NCBI GenBank assembly: GCA_029582155.1
Contig: CM055897.1
Coordinates: 11,088,482 to 11,152,481, forward strand
Direction: 5' to 3'
Source: Panopea generosa
Taxonomy: Eukaryota > Mollusca > Bivalvia > Adapedonta > Hiatellidae
DNA: 64,000 nt
Every line of letters begins with the position of its first letter. The stretch's first letter is position 1. A program made the position numbers and the translations under genes. Below, piece after piece: positions 49,282 to 62,830 of the stretch. A model generated the notes under the pieces. It made no database searches. It saw only the letters and a program-made list of their open reading frames with translations, and had not been told where the DNA came from.

Positions 49282-49339
49282 AGATGATTATGTCACAATT
49301 TACTGCCGGTCGAGAATTAAATAAAGGGGCACTATAGAT

Positions 49340-52300
49340 AACAAACGAAAAAAATCAACATAATAATTAAAGGTTAGTGTTTGTAACTGGTTGTCTTCTT
49401 AAACGTTTATTTTCAGTATACTAATTTGTTAAAAAAAAAGATTTACTATTAAATTGAAACAATCCGTAAAGAGAGTTATATTTAAAACTACACATGCCTA
49501 AAATTATGTACAGAATGAACACGCTGTCCCTTCCACTAACACCTTGTGCCAATGTCCGATGACGTCACTCTGACAGTGAAACAAACATTATTATGACACG
49601 TGCTATTTCACTTAAGGGGGTAATTTTTGATGGAAGGATACAAAAGGAATTCAATCGGTGTTATATACATAAATTCCTTGAAAGTGTCACACATCTTTTA
49701 AAAAATTAAAACGCTTGTCAGACTTCGTAGGAAATATATAAAAATAATGGATTAAAGTGAAGTCAACAATAATAAACCGTTACGGAAATTTTATTTTAAT
49801 TTCGAATGCTCGTTTAAGCAGAAGTATTTATTTTGAACAAAATATGTTTACATAAGTTGAAAACCCTGTAGTACATTCATAAACACATTTTTCATATGCA
49901 AATATCGCTCACTGAAAAATATTTGGAACATCCAATACACATATGTAGTAAGCGTTCATTGGGGTATATATACTATGTTTTATAGGAGTTACTACCAATT
50001 TGTCATTTGTTCTAGGCTAAACAATAGCGCGTCTGATAAGCACATGTTGATATCACTGATTTTTTGTTCTGTCATTTTATTGTGCATTTTCATAATATTT
50101 CATTAAATATCTAATTGTAAATCATAATTATATGATCACAAATTTTATAACGAATGTGAAAGTCAATTTTAATTTTATATATAAGTTGACATAAAACAGC
50201 TACAATTGATGTTTTGAATACATAATACATAAATGTTTGTATTAATTAGTAATTTATGGCTGCAAAATCCAGGAATCCACGGATCAATATAATAATTCAA
50301 TTGATTCTGTAGTAGCTGCACGAAGAATAAACCCTGTTATCGTATATGTGAATGCAATGTCTATAACAACATTCCATATATTCCACATATGTAAACAACA
50401 AACTGGTCAGAATTCAAGAGAAATAGCTAAACTATATATTAAACAGTACTTTAATGTTTAATGCATATGAACTCTACTTGCACAAAATATGCCTATAAAG
50501 CACAACTATTTACTTGGTCTATGGTATAGATGATTTCGTTATCTGAACTAGTTTGCCATAAATCAACATAACGTCAAGTTACATCAACTGTTGAATCTTA
50601 ATTTATCTGATATATCGTCTTCAAATCTCAAGAGATTATTTTTCTTAACTTGTCAAGTACATACAACGTTTGCTGGAAGTGACAGTCTCGCGTGACTTTG
50701 GTGTAAGATAATTTGCATATATAACAAAGCCAGCGCTGCGGAGAATATGTAACAGTGAACGACATGTGTTTTTTATACTGTCTGCATTAAAAGAATCCCT
50801 TAGAAGAATAAAACGCATCCAAGCAAATTAAATAGCAAACTTATATTGAATATAATCATGATGGATTATTAATTATGTAATATCCCTCACGGCGCCTAGC
50901 ACCGACTTTAGCAATATTTTTATTCGAGCAACACCCAATGAAACAGAGATAATAACAAGACCTAGTCAAAGTACGGGGATATTTTAATAATATAAATGTA
51001 TTTGTTCTCACAACTTAGACAAATCACGCTCGACGTGTTCAAAGTGTATGTTGCAAGGACGCATATAATAAGTTTGTTGTTTTTTAATCAGCTGAATAAA
51101 TATTGATAGTATGCATTCTAACGTAAACAACGTTATTGTTTAAATTCAGCATGGTAAAGGCTTTGTAGCCCTTGATTTATTTTTCTTTCGTGTGTATTTG
51201 CATGTTGTGTAATGTTTTATACAATGCTAGTTTAGTATATATCTATATTTGCATTTGGTGAGGCATCTGCCTGTGGTAATTTAGTAACAGTGTTCGTTTT
51301 ATAATCTTACTAAATATTACATTTCAACAGAACAATTACTTTAATACTACGAATCAGACAACTGAATAATCTTGCACGTCCAATTTTACAAAGCGCTAAA
51401 CAGCCAGACGTTCAGATGCATTTATATATCGTATTTGCTTAAATTCCCCAAGCATTTACTTAGACAGAAAATTTGAGCCGTGTGAATACAAATTAAAACA
51501 GCGGAGATAGTTGTCACAGGGAGGACAACACTTGAGGTAAAAATTGTATTTGACGTCGTGTACGTGGTCTGGACCTTAAATTTGTCTGTATATTAAGGAT
51601 GACGTGTCCAACGCGTACAAGTTTCGAGTTTATTGCCTTTATTGATAACGAGTTTATTGTTTTATAACAACATTAAAGGTATGTAAGGAGTAGTCGTGTA
51701 AATTGATTTTAAATAGTCCATGGTGCCTTGTGTAACCTTATGATTGCTTCTGTCATATAATGACGGTTTATTAATAAAAAGGTAACTTTGCAGAACCCAA
51801 CGCAAAACGAAAATACTAATTAAGAGAACATCAAGACGATAAGGAAGATTGTCCGTCCGTTAAACACTAATGTGTTATGTTTATGATAGTTTTTTTTGTT
51901 GGCATAACACCTTAGTTGCCATGCAACCAACTAGGCAACACTATGCGTAATTTATAAAATGTAGTTATCAAAGTGAGTGTGTTAGAACACGTTATAAAAG
52001 AATAAAATTAAATGACCCAAAAAGTACAATAAAATGAGAAAAAGGCCAATTAAATAGTAATATGGGGTAACAGAAGTTGGTGTTAATGAAGTGTCATCGT
52101 TGTCTGATGTCGGCGGAATAATAGATACTTTTTATATCCTAAATCTTTGAAAAATGACAAACTGGAAACAAGAAGTGAAGTAAGACGACGCAGTTGTATT
52201 TTACGAAACATAAATTAAGTCACTGTGTATATTCATTGTTGTTATGTTCTAGTTTTTACAATAATTATTTTTTAATTAACGTCATTGGAAACAAATAAAC

Positions 52301-52385
52301 ACTAAGTTATCAACTGGCACTTTCCAATTAAAAAACACCGATATCAATTCGAACCCTCGTATAGGAAAACATCGGTTCCAATTGG
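49340..52385. other. Gene-free AT-rich stretch
   Basis: I looked for the remaining DDT, WAKZ, PHD and bromodomain parts of BAZ1A and saw none. No other gene or tandem array is recognised. Confidence 0.45.
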
Positions 52386-52446
52386 CCTATTTTAAAAATA
52401 AATTTCCTATTTTAAAAATAAATTTCCTATTTTAAAAATAGATTTC
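52386..52446. repeat. 20-bp tandem repeat, 3 copies
   Basis: Three near-identical units of cctattttaaaaataaattt, the last with one substitution (atagattt). Confidence 0.92.
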
Positions 52447-52561
52447 CGATTCCAATTTTGCAACTGCAGGTTGGAAATTAGAAATTCTAATTGGAAATAT
52501 AACTTTCTAGCTTGGACGAAACGACTTTCCAGTATGACGTTGGTGGCTACGCCGCCATTTT

Positions 52562-52671
52562 CCTTAGACAAGCTTAGATATCTACGTAAACACTACATTG
52601 TATTGACTTGGACAAACAATGTCATGTGGCCATTGGGCGGAGCGATAGTCGTTGTCACCTCAGGTCAATTG
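52562..52671 (+). repeat. Dispersed repeat R1, copy 2
   Basis: Shares, in order, ccttagacaagc, cactacattgtatt, acttggacaaacaatg, gggcggagcgatagtcg and caggtcaatt with 3252-3378. It is somewhat shorter because the palindromic middle is reduced. The open frame over 52471-52680 lies across it and is not supported. Confidence 0.7.
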
Positions 52672-54058
52672 CAATTTTAGGAGCACTAGAACTTCCGTGG
52701 GTCATTTTCGTTATGTCAGTTATAATAAGCATTTCAATTTAGTAATAAATGCATTTTCCTAATTTTAATGGTCATTTTTAGATTGAAATATTTTAAACAT
52801 TTTGAAATCTCTGGTTTTTTTTAATTTTGGATCAAGAAAAAGAAAACCAAGCCCACAAATATCATTTTGAAAATCTACTTTCGCCGCCACTGAACAGAAG
52901 ATCTGCCTTTGATGAAATATAAGCCCTTATGTTTTTATGAATCGAACGTTTCACTGCAGGAATAAAATGCAATAATCTCATCTTCAATTTAGGTATTTTG
53001 AATAATCCATCAAGTCTAATTCTAACGGGGATCCAAGAACGTACGGCAATAGCGACAATAATGCAATACAAATCTTACATAGTTTGTGTAACGTTTTGTG
53101 CAGTTATACAAGTTTATATATCGATAACTGTATTGCTTAGTTTACTAAAGTTTGTTTTATTATATTAATTACCGCTCGTCTTTGAAATTAAATGTTTAGC
53201 TACTTAATATTCCAATGATGATGTGCGTGCAACTAAGTGAAGGCGCCGCGAATACACGCCACTATTTATTAGGTTGCAATGAAATTTCTCTATTTTTTAA
53301 ATCTCATGTGGGGATAGCGGCAGACGGAATTATACATAGTAGAGGCTATAAATTTATTTCCAAATACATTCAGGCAAATTTCCACGATTTAATACAAAAC
53401 TTAAAGAATGATTGCCATGTACATTTTGTATAAAATATAATTCTCACGTAGGAGTATGTGGGCGTATATACGTGCGTTTAAGATTATCTTATCGTTCGTG
53501 CGTGTGAATTTAAGGCTAGTAAAAAAAATGAAAGCATATATTAAATAATGCAAACTAGAAGTATGGAATTTAAAAGATATAAATCTCAAAACCTCTAGTG
53601 TAAAACACATATGCACAGAACGAGGTTTGTTTCGGGATATTATTTCAATTTGGAAAGCGGCTTCAACATCCTTCTGAAAATTGAGTTGTTGTATATTTTT
53701 TCTCGTTTTCAAAAATATTCAATATGTTTAGCTTACTCGTATGTCATAGTTAATGAAACAATAAAGACCGCTCAGAATAATATTGTATTTTATATATGAC
53801 ATTATTATAAGAGCAAAACCGTATCAATAATAAACTCATTTTTGTTCAAGAGGAGAAGTATTAATCAAATAAAAGATACAACAACCTTCAATTAATTAGT
53901 TGATGGACTAATAAACAGTTGTTTCTTTAAATACACCAAGACGCACTGCTTACAATTCAATCATCTTCATTGTTTGCATGTTCTCGAAAATATCTGGGCC
54001 AATTTAAATAAAACAAAACATCACATATTATGAATTATATTTTATGCATTTAACAGAA
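52672..54058. other. Gene-free AT-rich stretch
   Basis: Open frames of 60-103 codons on both strands (for example 53401-53712 minus) have no domain or splice support. Confidence 0.4.
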
Positions 54059-54250
54059 GGGTCCTAAGTGACTGAGTGGTCTAAGGTGCCGTCTCAAGAT
54101 CAATAACATCTCACCGCTAAGTTAGATTCGAGTCACGCTCGCCCCTAAAACATTAAGGGAAGAAGTTTGCCAGTTCCTTACGGAAGGACAGTGGTTGTAC
54201 TAAGATGTATTTTGAGGGTTTCCGCCACCAGTAAAACTGGTTATGCCATA
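54059..54250 (+). mobile_element. SINE family 3, best copy
   Basis: The head gggtcctaagtgactgagtg plus gtctaaggtgccgtctcaag resembles the 5' half of a Leu/Ser-type tRNA (A box in the second word). It is followed by ctcaccgctaag and the B-box-like gattcgagtcacg. The body agttccttacggaaggacag, ...tgtattttgagggtttccgcc... and aactggttatgcc is shared with 33668-33849. The head is shared with the minus-strand fragment at 2062-2126. Confidence 0.82.
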
Positions 54251-55790
54251 TATAACATAAAATGTACTGGAAATGGCGTTACCCATTAAAAAATCAAGAA
54301 AAAGTTAATCCGTTTAAAACGATATACAAGTTTAAGTTGATTTATACTAGTACATGGAAAACTTGGAAATGTTACTGTCCAAAAACAATATGGTTTGGAG
54401 CGTTTATGTGTAATACGTAGCGTTTTTCGATGATCAATTACCTGATTTGTTCAAGTCGAGTCCTTATGGTCGGTTAAACGTGTGTATAGTAATGGAATCA
54501 TCTAATAAATATCTATATAGGGAACCGATTAAAATTATTTTTCGAAACAAATTGGCCTAGAGCTCAAATATTTTATATATTAGCATCACTCCATTAATAA
54601 CTATAAAAATATTAGACCCAGGACATTAGGGTCAAATTTGTATGGTCAGCACTGGAGTCATAATTTACATAATTATATTGCGACATTCCTATAAACATTT
54701 CTCCGAAACAACGAAATCTTAAGCTTAAAACTTATATATAGCAGCACTCACAACGTATGTTCACAGGTTGGTTTCATTAGGAAAAAATTAGATCCAGGCA
54801 CATATGTCATATTTTCACATAGAAACCATCTCTGAAACTAAAATACCTACAATCAAAATACTTAAAAAGGATAACACTGACACTTGGTCAACTCGGGTAT
54901 TGTTCAGGCCATATCACAAGTGGTGTCTATATTAGAGTCAATATAAAGATTCTTATACTATAAATTTCGAATATCGTAAAAGTATATGCATTGAAATCAC
55001 AAAACGCTTTTAAGAAACGAAACGCACAGAATCTGTTTTATAAAATAAGCTTATTTGGAGTATTTAAATGAATAACAGCTTTCAAGTTCCCCAATGCCGG
55101 TTTATGCAATATTCTGTATTTGTGCCACATTGAACTGGGCCAATATTTAGGATCATCAACGATAAAAGAATGGAGTCAAAGTAGGGCTAATATTTACGCC
55201 GCCACATTGTTTATTGCTTTGAAATTAAAGATAATAAAGATACATTTAGAGTACAGAATGCAAACAATAGACGAAGAAAGCAGGCTCTGTTAAGCCAAGT
55301 CTTTTGATGAGGAATATTCTAAAACATTGAAAGGGCTCAATCTTATGTTTCATATTTAAGATATTTGTTGTGTATTTGAAATATTTAACTCAAATATTCA
55401 TGACGTGTACACGTCTTAATGATAAGAAATATACATTAATATCTTTCAATTCAACATTGAAACAAGTCTGGCAGAACGTATACTTGTAGCTTAAAAATTC
55501 AGGCTATATTGTTGTTTTTGTCTACCACAGCTAAATATAATCGACTTCATCTAGAACACGTGAGCGAAACTTCTTATTAAATCACATTATGTCAATTACT
55601 GTCCTCCGTCAACGATTCCCAAAGGTAATTTATCTCAACACCTATCAATAAAACAGTTCGCCCCGGTAAGTGGCGTAAATTGATCAGAGTATTTGCTCTC
55701 TTACAGCCCACATGTGACCAACTGATAACATACAGTAAGAAAAAATCCCATTGGAAATTCATTTACATAAAACAATCCAAGAAAAGAATT
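54251..55790. other. Gene-free AT-rich stretch
   Basis: Nothing recognised on either strand. Confidence 0.4.
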
Positions 55791-55815
55791 CTCTCTCTCT
55801 CCCTCTCTTTCAATC

Positions 55816-55854
<39 letters not shown>

Positions 55855-55857
55855 CGA
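55791..55857. repeat. (CT)n microsatellite
   Basis: Two ct runs of about 20 and 35 bp are separated by tcaatcgat, and the second is followed by the same caatcgatc. The motif therefore flanks the longer run on both sides. An open frame through it (Ser-Leu repeats) is an artefact. Confidence 0.95.
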
Positions 55858-56950
55858 TCAATACAATGTTCATATTTAGGTATTTAGGTATATGCATATA
55901 AGGAACAGGAAAGGGTGAATATATAACACTTTTGATGACCTAGCAACTCGAGAATGATGTGGCATATAGTGTAACCTGTGTCAATCCATCCGAAAGTGTG
56001 TGTATATCTTTCATATAAGATAAAGATTTTTCGGTATATATGTTTACTCATGCTCAAGGTTTCAATAAAAGATAAATTGTTTTAGCTTATTTTAGCTTTT
56101 TATGATTTTTGTGAAATTTTATGCATATGTTCCTAACATTAAAAGGAAGCATGAGATTATGTATTTTTGGAAAAATTAATTCATTAATAATGACCATGGC
56201 TTGTTACGGGCGTATATTATTTATACATGTATGTACGCTTTACTGCATTTCTTCCATAACTTAGTTCTTGAAGTAAGCTCAGCACTTTTCTGTATCGCGT
56301 TTTGGTCCGTTTCCAGGGTTATCCAGAACAAATATAAACAGAAAAAGAAAAAGAAAGAAGACCAACTATATTATCCTCTTGCAGCATTATGTACTTATAC
56401 ATTTATGTGGTGTACACCAAACAATTGCTCGGACAAAATGTACCAAAAAGAAACAATTAATGTATACAGATGTACGCGATGACTGTTGTAATCATTACGA
56501 ATTAAGTTGCTTGTAAACTGATGACGAAGAACTATTCATTTGTCTGTAAGTTATATTTGTATACACCAATCGGCTACAAGTGTCATTGGCCATAGTGACT
56601 TAATGACTTGATGAATACAATGCGAAATAGTATCTACATGATATATGCATATGCAATATTGTATCAATATAATCGGAAATTGTTTTATAATGCAAACAAT
56701 TTTAAATGAAAGTTAATGCTAACTAGGTCAATCTTAATATACAAAATTGGATAGGAAATAATCATCACGATGGAACAATTCAAAGATTATTTACTTGAAC
56801 GCAACTTTCATTGCCTGATATACTGATTAACCATACATATTTTGTATATGTCATTCCTTTATGGGACGTCACAGTCTACTTAGTTTATTCGGCTAATGTA
56901 GCCCCATTAAGAAGTGATCACAAAGCTTAAATGAATCGCTTTTAAGTCCG
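55858..56950. other. Gene-free AT-rich stretch
   Basis: A plus-strand open frame of 93 codons (56201-56482) has no recognisable domain. No other feature. Confidence 0.4.
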
Positions 56951-57306
56951 TTCGCTGCGTATAGTCAGTACTGTTTGCTGTGTATAGTCAGTACTGTTTG
57001 CTGTGTAAAGTCAGTACTGATTGTTGGGTATAGTCAGTTCTGATTGTTGTGTATAGTCAGTACTGTTTGCTGTGTATAGTCAGTACTGACTATTGTGTAT
57101 AGTCAGTATCGATTGCTGTGTATTGTCAGTACTGATTGTTGTGTATATACAAGCACTGATTGTTGTGTATAGTCAGTACTGTTTCTTGTGTATAGTCAGC
57201 ACTGATTGATGTGTTTAGTCAGTACTGCTTGATGTGTATAGTCAGCAACGATTGTTTTGTATAGTCAGTACTGTTTGCTGTGTATAGTCAATATTGATTG
57301 TTGTGC
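56951..57306. repeat. 23-bp tandem array, about 15 copies
   Basis: The unit tcagtactgtttgctgtgtatag repeats roughly every 23 bp. It alternates irregularly between gtttgctg, gattgttg and similar variants. The copies are moderately diverged, so the array is older than the 47-bp array at 34161. Confidence 0.93.
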
Positions 57307-59610
57307 TTGAGAGAATAATCGGGGGAGCCTGTTATCGAATCCAAGATTTTTGGCTCGGAATCTTAAATATAATCGATTTTGACATGTATGCGACGTAGGA
57401 ATTTCCCGCCAGACTTTAGCTTCTAATATTTTATGTTCCAAAGAGAGCATTGATATTTGAGGAGTTTATAAAATGATCTGTCGGAAACTGCTTTGATAGA
57501 GTTCATTTTCTTAGTAGACATACTTGGATCAATATCGTTCCTATTGTATAATTGCGAGTGTAATGAGACGATAAGAATTGAACATGTTCTAACAATTCTC
57601 TCAGTTTACAATCGTACGTTTTGTTATTTTGGTATGCGTTTCCCTGATCTATCTTTGCCAACAATACGTCCTTGAACTTTTATTTTCATGGCATACTCAT
57701 TATTATTGGTTATGGTCAGTGCTGCAATGAAACACTTTTAACAAACGCTAACTCTGTGTTTTTCTCTGATATATTTCGCTTGGGATAGACATATGATTTT
57801 AACTTTTTATTTGTTGCTTTGCATTTGTTATTTGCAATTTTGCTGTCTGTGGCAAAATACATATGCCAGTAAGTTTGTCTTCAGAATATAAATCATGTAG
57901 AAAGATAAAGATGTAAATTATCTTTGGGTGGCGAACATTTCATATAATTTTTTTAGGAATTGTTTTCTTATTTCCAACTCTGAAAACTGGCTAAAAGGGA
58001 TAAAATTATCACAAACAAATAATTGTAAGCGTAGAAATTTTCATTTCTTTAAATTGCAAAACGAAAGGTTTACCGCCCAAATATCCAATAAAGCTTATTT
58101 AGATACCTAAATTACAAAATATGTTCATTGGTTCAGTAAGAGTTGTGTTTCCAAGATTTGGAAAACGCCAAATGTGCCAATGGAAATTTAAGTAAATACC
58201 TGCGGCCATTTATCTCTGTTTGTGTGTCTCTGCATAAACAATAAATATCATGTTATTTCTTCTTCAACTGTGTCTTGTACTATTTTTGAGAAACTAAATG
58301 GTAATGGGCCATTCCTTACAAAATGTTTGTTTGCTATGCTCCGACTCAGTATTTTGCATGTGGGTAGGTAAGTAGCTAATTGTGTTCTTACCAGATTAAC
58401 GAAAAATGGAAAAAACAAGAAATAAAATAAAATGCTTTGAAAGGCAATAATAAAACGCTTGACTAGCTTACAATTATTAGTGAGTAGTTAGGAGCACGGC
58501 AACAACTTTTTTAAGGACGGCCTTGGTAATGTTTGTGACATTTTGGTGACTTGTGTCTTAAGAATGTTACGTATTTTGTTTGATATTGATATTCTAATTT
58601 TGATAATTCTTATTTTGGAAAACGTTATTTTAATTTTGGAAATGGATCTAATTTTCCATTTCCGATCAGCTACGTGTTTGGCATAATGCCGAACGTGTCA
58701 TAAAATGATTTGCGCTATGGACCAAACGTTATTCCTTTATTTTGTATGACATTTCCCTTCGCACCTGATGTCAGGAATAAAAATAATCTATGTACTGAAC
58801 AGTATGTTCCTCAATTTTTTTTTTTTATAAATAATGGCTTTTCTTAGCGATAGTGATGCGAAGGTAACACAGGGAGCGTATTCATAAATAATAAATGACA
58901 ACTTCAATGGAAATAATCGCTCAAGTCGGTAATCCTGTTTAGTTTGTATCGCATTATAAGCTATTTTGCGTTCATTTCTACCACGTGTAATAACAAGTAG
59001 TTTAAGTATGTTTCATTTTCCTGTTTCCTTTAAATGATTCGTGTACAGGGTGTTTTATTATGGCTAATATGAAGCAAACAAAATGTCAAACATTGATGAC
59101 TACAATACAAAATGTTAACATGTACTACAAAAATTATGTTTAATTTGATCTTGGTTTTTAAACGAAACTCAGGGTATAAGTTTTCATATGTGTCTAATAC
59201 CTTATAACTTTACATTGCATAATGATGTTCGTACGTGTATTCGTAAACAGGTATGAATACTTATATGACTCGGGTTAAGTGTTAACTGTAGAAAACAAAA
59301 TGAAAATATAAAAATAGTGACGGCGATAGACTCAAGAAAATCTGTCATCTCGCAAATCCATCATAGTATTTTCTGCTACAATGTAAACTCATGGTCAATT
59401 TAATCGGATCTGAAAGACACTAAGTCCAAAGTGTTTAAGTACAGTTGTGGATGTGGTCGAATAACTACCTTTGCCGGTATCATGGCACTTAACTATTTCG
59501 CAGTCAGGGACAGTTTTTCTTAAACTGACAACCAATTGATATTTGCTTTTACGATATATCAGGAAACAAGTATCCGTTTAAATAATGTTCACTGATTTTT
59601 TTTAATAGTG
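57307..59610. other. Gene-free AT-rich stretch
   Basis: No gene or repeat recognised. Confidence 0.4.
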
Positions 59611-59800
59611 TGAAGAATCAGTATCAAGTTTAGATTTGTGGTAGGGTTTCCATTATATTTGTTGAAGCTGAGGTCCTTGGAATCGTCTCACACAGGCTAT
59701 AAATAAGTCTCATTTAATTTTGCAAAAAATATCAGTTCCAAGTTTGTGATACTGTTTCATCGTTTATGTTGTTGTGGTGGTCCTTTTCTGATGTTGTATA
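59611..59800. repeat. Possible degenerate duplication, ~110 bp
   Basis: The order atcagtatcaagttt, ggtagggtttccat, tttgttgaagctgaggtcct recurs about 110 bp later as atcagttccaagttt, atactgtttcatc, tgttgttgtggtggtcct. Similarity is loose. Confidence 0.4.
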
Positions 59801-60239
59801 TTCGCAGTCGAGAACATGTGCTTTTATTTGCTTTAAAAGTTGTCAAAGGATTTTATGAGACAAAGCAACGTGTTAAGCATATTATGACCATGGTACGTTT
59901 CAATGCATTCTAAATTTTTGTACATGTTTCAACGAATTTGATAGGGATGGTATTTGCTGAACGTAGGTTTAATTAATTTCATACAAGGTCGTACAATAAT
60001 ATTTATTAATGTGTACACACCGTTGCGGTATGATGAGTTGTGCCGGTGATATTGTCGATTACGGATATAACAGTTGCGAACCATTCGTTCTTTTCTCACA
60101 TTCACCACTTGTTTTTTTTTATCAAACTTGGAAATAAGTATAGGTACATGTACCTAATAATATCGCACATATTTTTGGCATGCTCTAGATAAATGATCAG
60201 TACGTTGGTTGTACGTAAGTAAGACAACCGATGTGACTG
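59801..60239. other. Gene-free AT-rich stretch
   Basis: Nothing recognised. Confidence 0.4.
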
Positions 60240-60420
60240 CATCACGTTTTTCCCATGGACACATATACGTCATTATTCAATTTGGGACTTATGTATAGTG
60301 ATGGTTAAGTAACGTTTAGTCATATTGACACATTTACATCATTACTTATGTGGGGACAGTATGTGTAGAGTTGTTTTGGCAAAATTTGGTCACATGGACA
60401 CAACTGCGTCAAAACTGAAG
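60240..60420. repeat. Degenerate ~70-bp repeat, 2.4 copies
   Basis: Blocks with (a)catggacacatatacgtcat, catattgacacatttacatc and cacatggacacaactgcgtc recur at intervals of about 65-75 bp with intervening tatgt..ag(t/a)g(t/a) similarity. They are decayed copies. Confidence 0.5.
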
Positions 60421-60874
60421 CGAGAATGTATTTGGGCAAAATAAATTAAAGCAAATAAAAAATGTTTCCTTTTCTTGGTGATCCAGTTCATTCCTATCAA
60501 TGTTATCTTATTTCAATTTGCATCAATTCATTCTTTAAATCCTAAAAGGACATTTATACATTGACTGTGTTCGGGATGTCTTTGAAGAGTTTAACTTATG
60601 ATTTGTATCCATTATAAGAGTTTTATTAGTAAGATCCGTTAATTTGTTAACCACTTTTGTTTTAGAGATGATCTATTTAAATCACTTGTAAAATAGTAAA
60701 TCTGAAATTGATGACTGTTAATCAGTTTTTTTATGATACATATTATGGGGAATAAGTTATTTGACAGGTTAAGCTCTCCGGTGGCGGTTTTATTGGTGAC
60801 TGTTCCATGGGTGATGTCTCTCGTTGTCAATTTTGTTTGTTTGTTTTGTCATTTTTATGATTATTCCATATACT
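60421..60874. other. Gene-free stretch
   Basis: Nothing recognised. Confidence 0.4.
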
Positions 60875-61265
60875 GATTGTGTCGGTGCTTGCGTCACGTC
60901 GTGGTTGAGTTCTTTGAATGGTACATTATGTGCTGAGTGTACATGTTTTTAATTTAACATTTACTTAGCATATCTTACTATTTAATGAATATCTTACACA
61001 ATTTTGTTTGTTTCTAATATCAAAAACGTATTGAAGTCCATGCTTCCATTCTTAAAGTTTACACTTGTTTATGGCGCTTATTTGGTGCTTGGTGTGGTGG
61101 CTGTATTCTTTGAATGCTACGTGATTAAGTTGATCTATATGATCTTATTTTTACAATTAATTAACATATTCATTTAACGGATATCTTGCACAATGTTTTT
61201 GAGACTATTTATCGAAAATGTATTGAAGTTCATGACACCATCATTTAGGTATATACTTTATAATT
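60875..61265. repeat. ~194-bp tandem duplication, 2 copies
   Basis: Landmarks tctttgaatg (60911 and 61107), ttaatgaatatcttacaca / ttaacggatatcttgcaca, and tattgaagtccatg / tattgaagttcatg (61029 and 61221) recur 192-196 bp apart. The copies are clearly diverged. Confidence 0.75.
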
Positions 61266-62184
61266 GAAAATCATATGGGATATAATTGCTGCCATGGTAA
61301 ACCGCTATCTTTTTAATGTGTGGTTGCTGACAAAACACTTCACTAGTTAATTCCCTACATAAGTATGCAATATTATTCAGCTTAAACCCCCAAAGAACTA
61401 TATTTTAAATATTCACTTTCGATCATTGAAATTTTATATTGTGATATATTTATAAGTTTTGAAATATAGTCGAATTTTGCATATATAAGAATTAAATTTA
61501 ATTAAATATGTATATAACTAACTGTCGCCGGTTTTCGTGAGTTTCCTTATGTTCAATTATTCAGTAGGTCTGTCACGGAATAGTGGCAATTATGCAGCAG
61601 TGTGAGTAGTTTATTAAGCTAGAAAAGGTCATTAGCTGCTATTAAAATTCGTCTGGTACGTAGACGTGCTCATCATTTAAATATGATTGTCCAATTTCTC
61701 AACAGATTATGTAAGTTATGTTACTAATTGCTCTATTAATACTCAAATAATACCTGTTAGAATCATCAGACTCTTATATTCGTATAAAGACAAACTCGTC
61801 TGTGTATAGACAGAAGGGATTTACTTTGAAACATTATGTTGCATCAGTTTGAACGATTGAATTAAGTTGAAGCAATAGCGACAAGTGTTCTGCCACCTGA
61901 CTACGTTATTTGTCCAGTAAATACAAAGTTTTATTTACTTAGAGACCGTTCGATTGTCGAACGAAAATGGTGGCCCTGGGAACAATATTGATCGCTGATT
62001 GGTTTATCAGATTGTTCGATTGACAACCCGCGTCTGGTCAATTGACTGATGTATCTTGGTAAAACTATAGCTTGAATGACGTTGAGAGTAAAGTCAAATC
62101 TAGTATTCAGCACAATGCTTGAAACCAGTGTTTCAGGTCAAAAGCAACATTTTAAAAATACTAATCGGTTTAACATTTCATACA
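61266..62184. other. Gene-free AT-rich stretch
   Basis: Nothing recognised. A minus-strand frame of 60 codons (61931-62113) has no support. Confidence 0.4.
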
Positions 62185-62830
62185 TATATTTATCTCACTC
62201 TATCAAAGCACAAAGTGAGTTATTCTGATTGTCCTATATCGGTCGTCTGTCCGTCTGTCAATGAACGTTTTGCTGTAGCATCCATATTTTCATTGGATCT
62301 TCAACACAAGTTTACACCGTAATTATATAAATATGATATCTAAATGCCTGAGTTATGGCGCTTGAATCACCAAAACAATATTATGATAATATAACTACTG
62401 TGTAGGTTTGGCGGACATTAAATACAAATTGCAAGTTTATTTACTAGAGACCTTACATCGTCAAATTTGATTTTGATGATTCAGAGATAACAAATATATT
62501 CACCCTGTTTGAGTAATTCAATAAATTTTCTGAGATGACTTCTGGTACTCGCAGGTTTCGTTGATATTCAAAGAATTTTCACAGTATTTATATAATTAAA
62601 ACATATTAGGCGAGTCCTTGAACCGGCCAAATCGCATGTATATATTCATAGTTATTTCCTTTGAATTGCCTTTTTTGCGTATGTGATGTGTTCAATCTTG
62701 CACTCTCAGTTTTTGATTCTATCCTTTTAAAACTTACATAGTAGTTATATATCTACTAATAGTTCTTGAACGGGCCCAAATCGGCCAAATAGAATAGCAG
62801 TCATCGGCTGTTCAGTCGTCAACAGATTTG
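62185..62830 (+). repeat. Composite decayed bivalve-type dispersed repeat
   Basis: The start atctcactctatcaaagcac, aaagtgagttattctgattg then gtcgtctgtccgtctgtc recalls an abundant mollusc repeat with a gagcacaaagtgctc..gtgagctattgtgatc core, now decayed. The downstream 62290-62830 carries units of the ~140-bp type also found at 44883-45330 (ttacaccgtaattatataaa, atgatatctaaatgcctgag, gttcaatcttgcactctcag). Family names are not assigned. Confidence 0.6.

Noticed and set aside
53401-53712. Minus-strand frame of 103 codons
   Set aside because: No recognisable motif, AT-rich hydrophobic composition and no splice or start context beyond chance.
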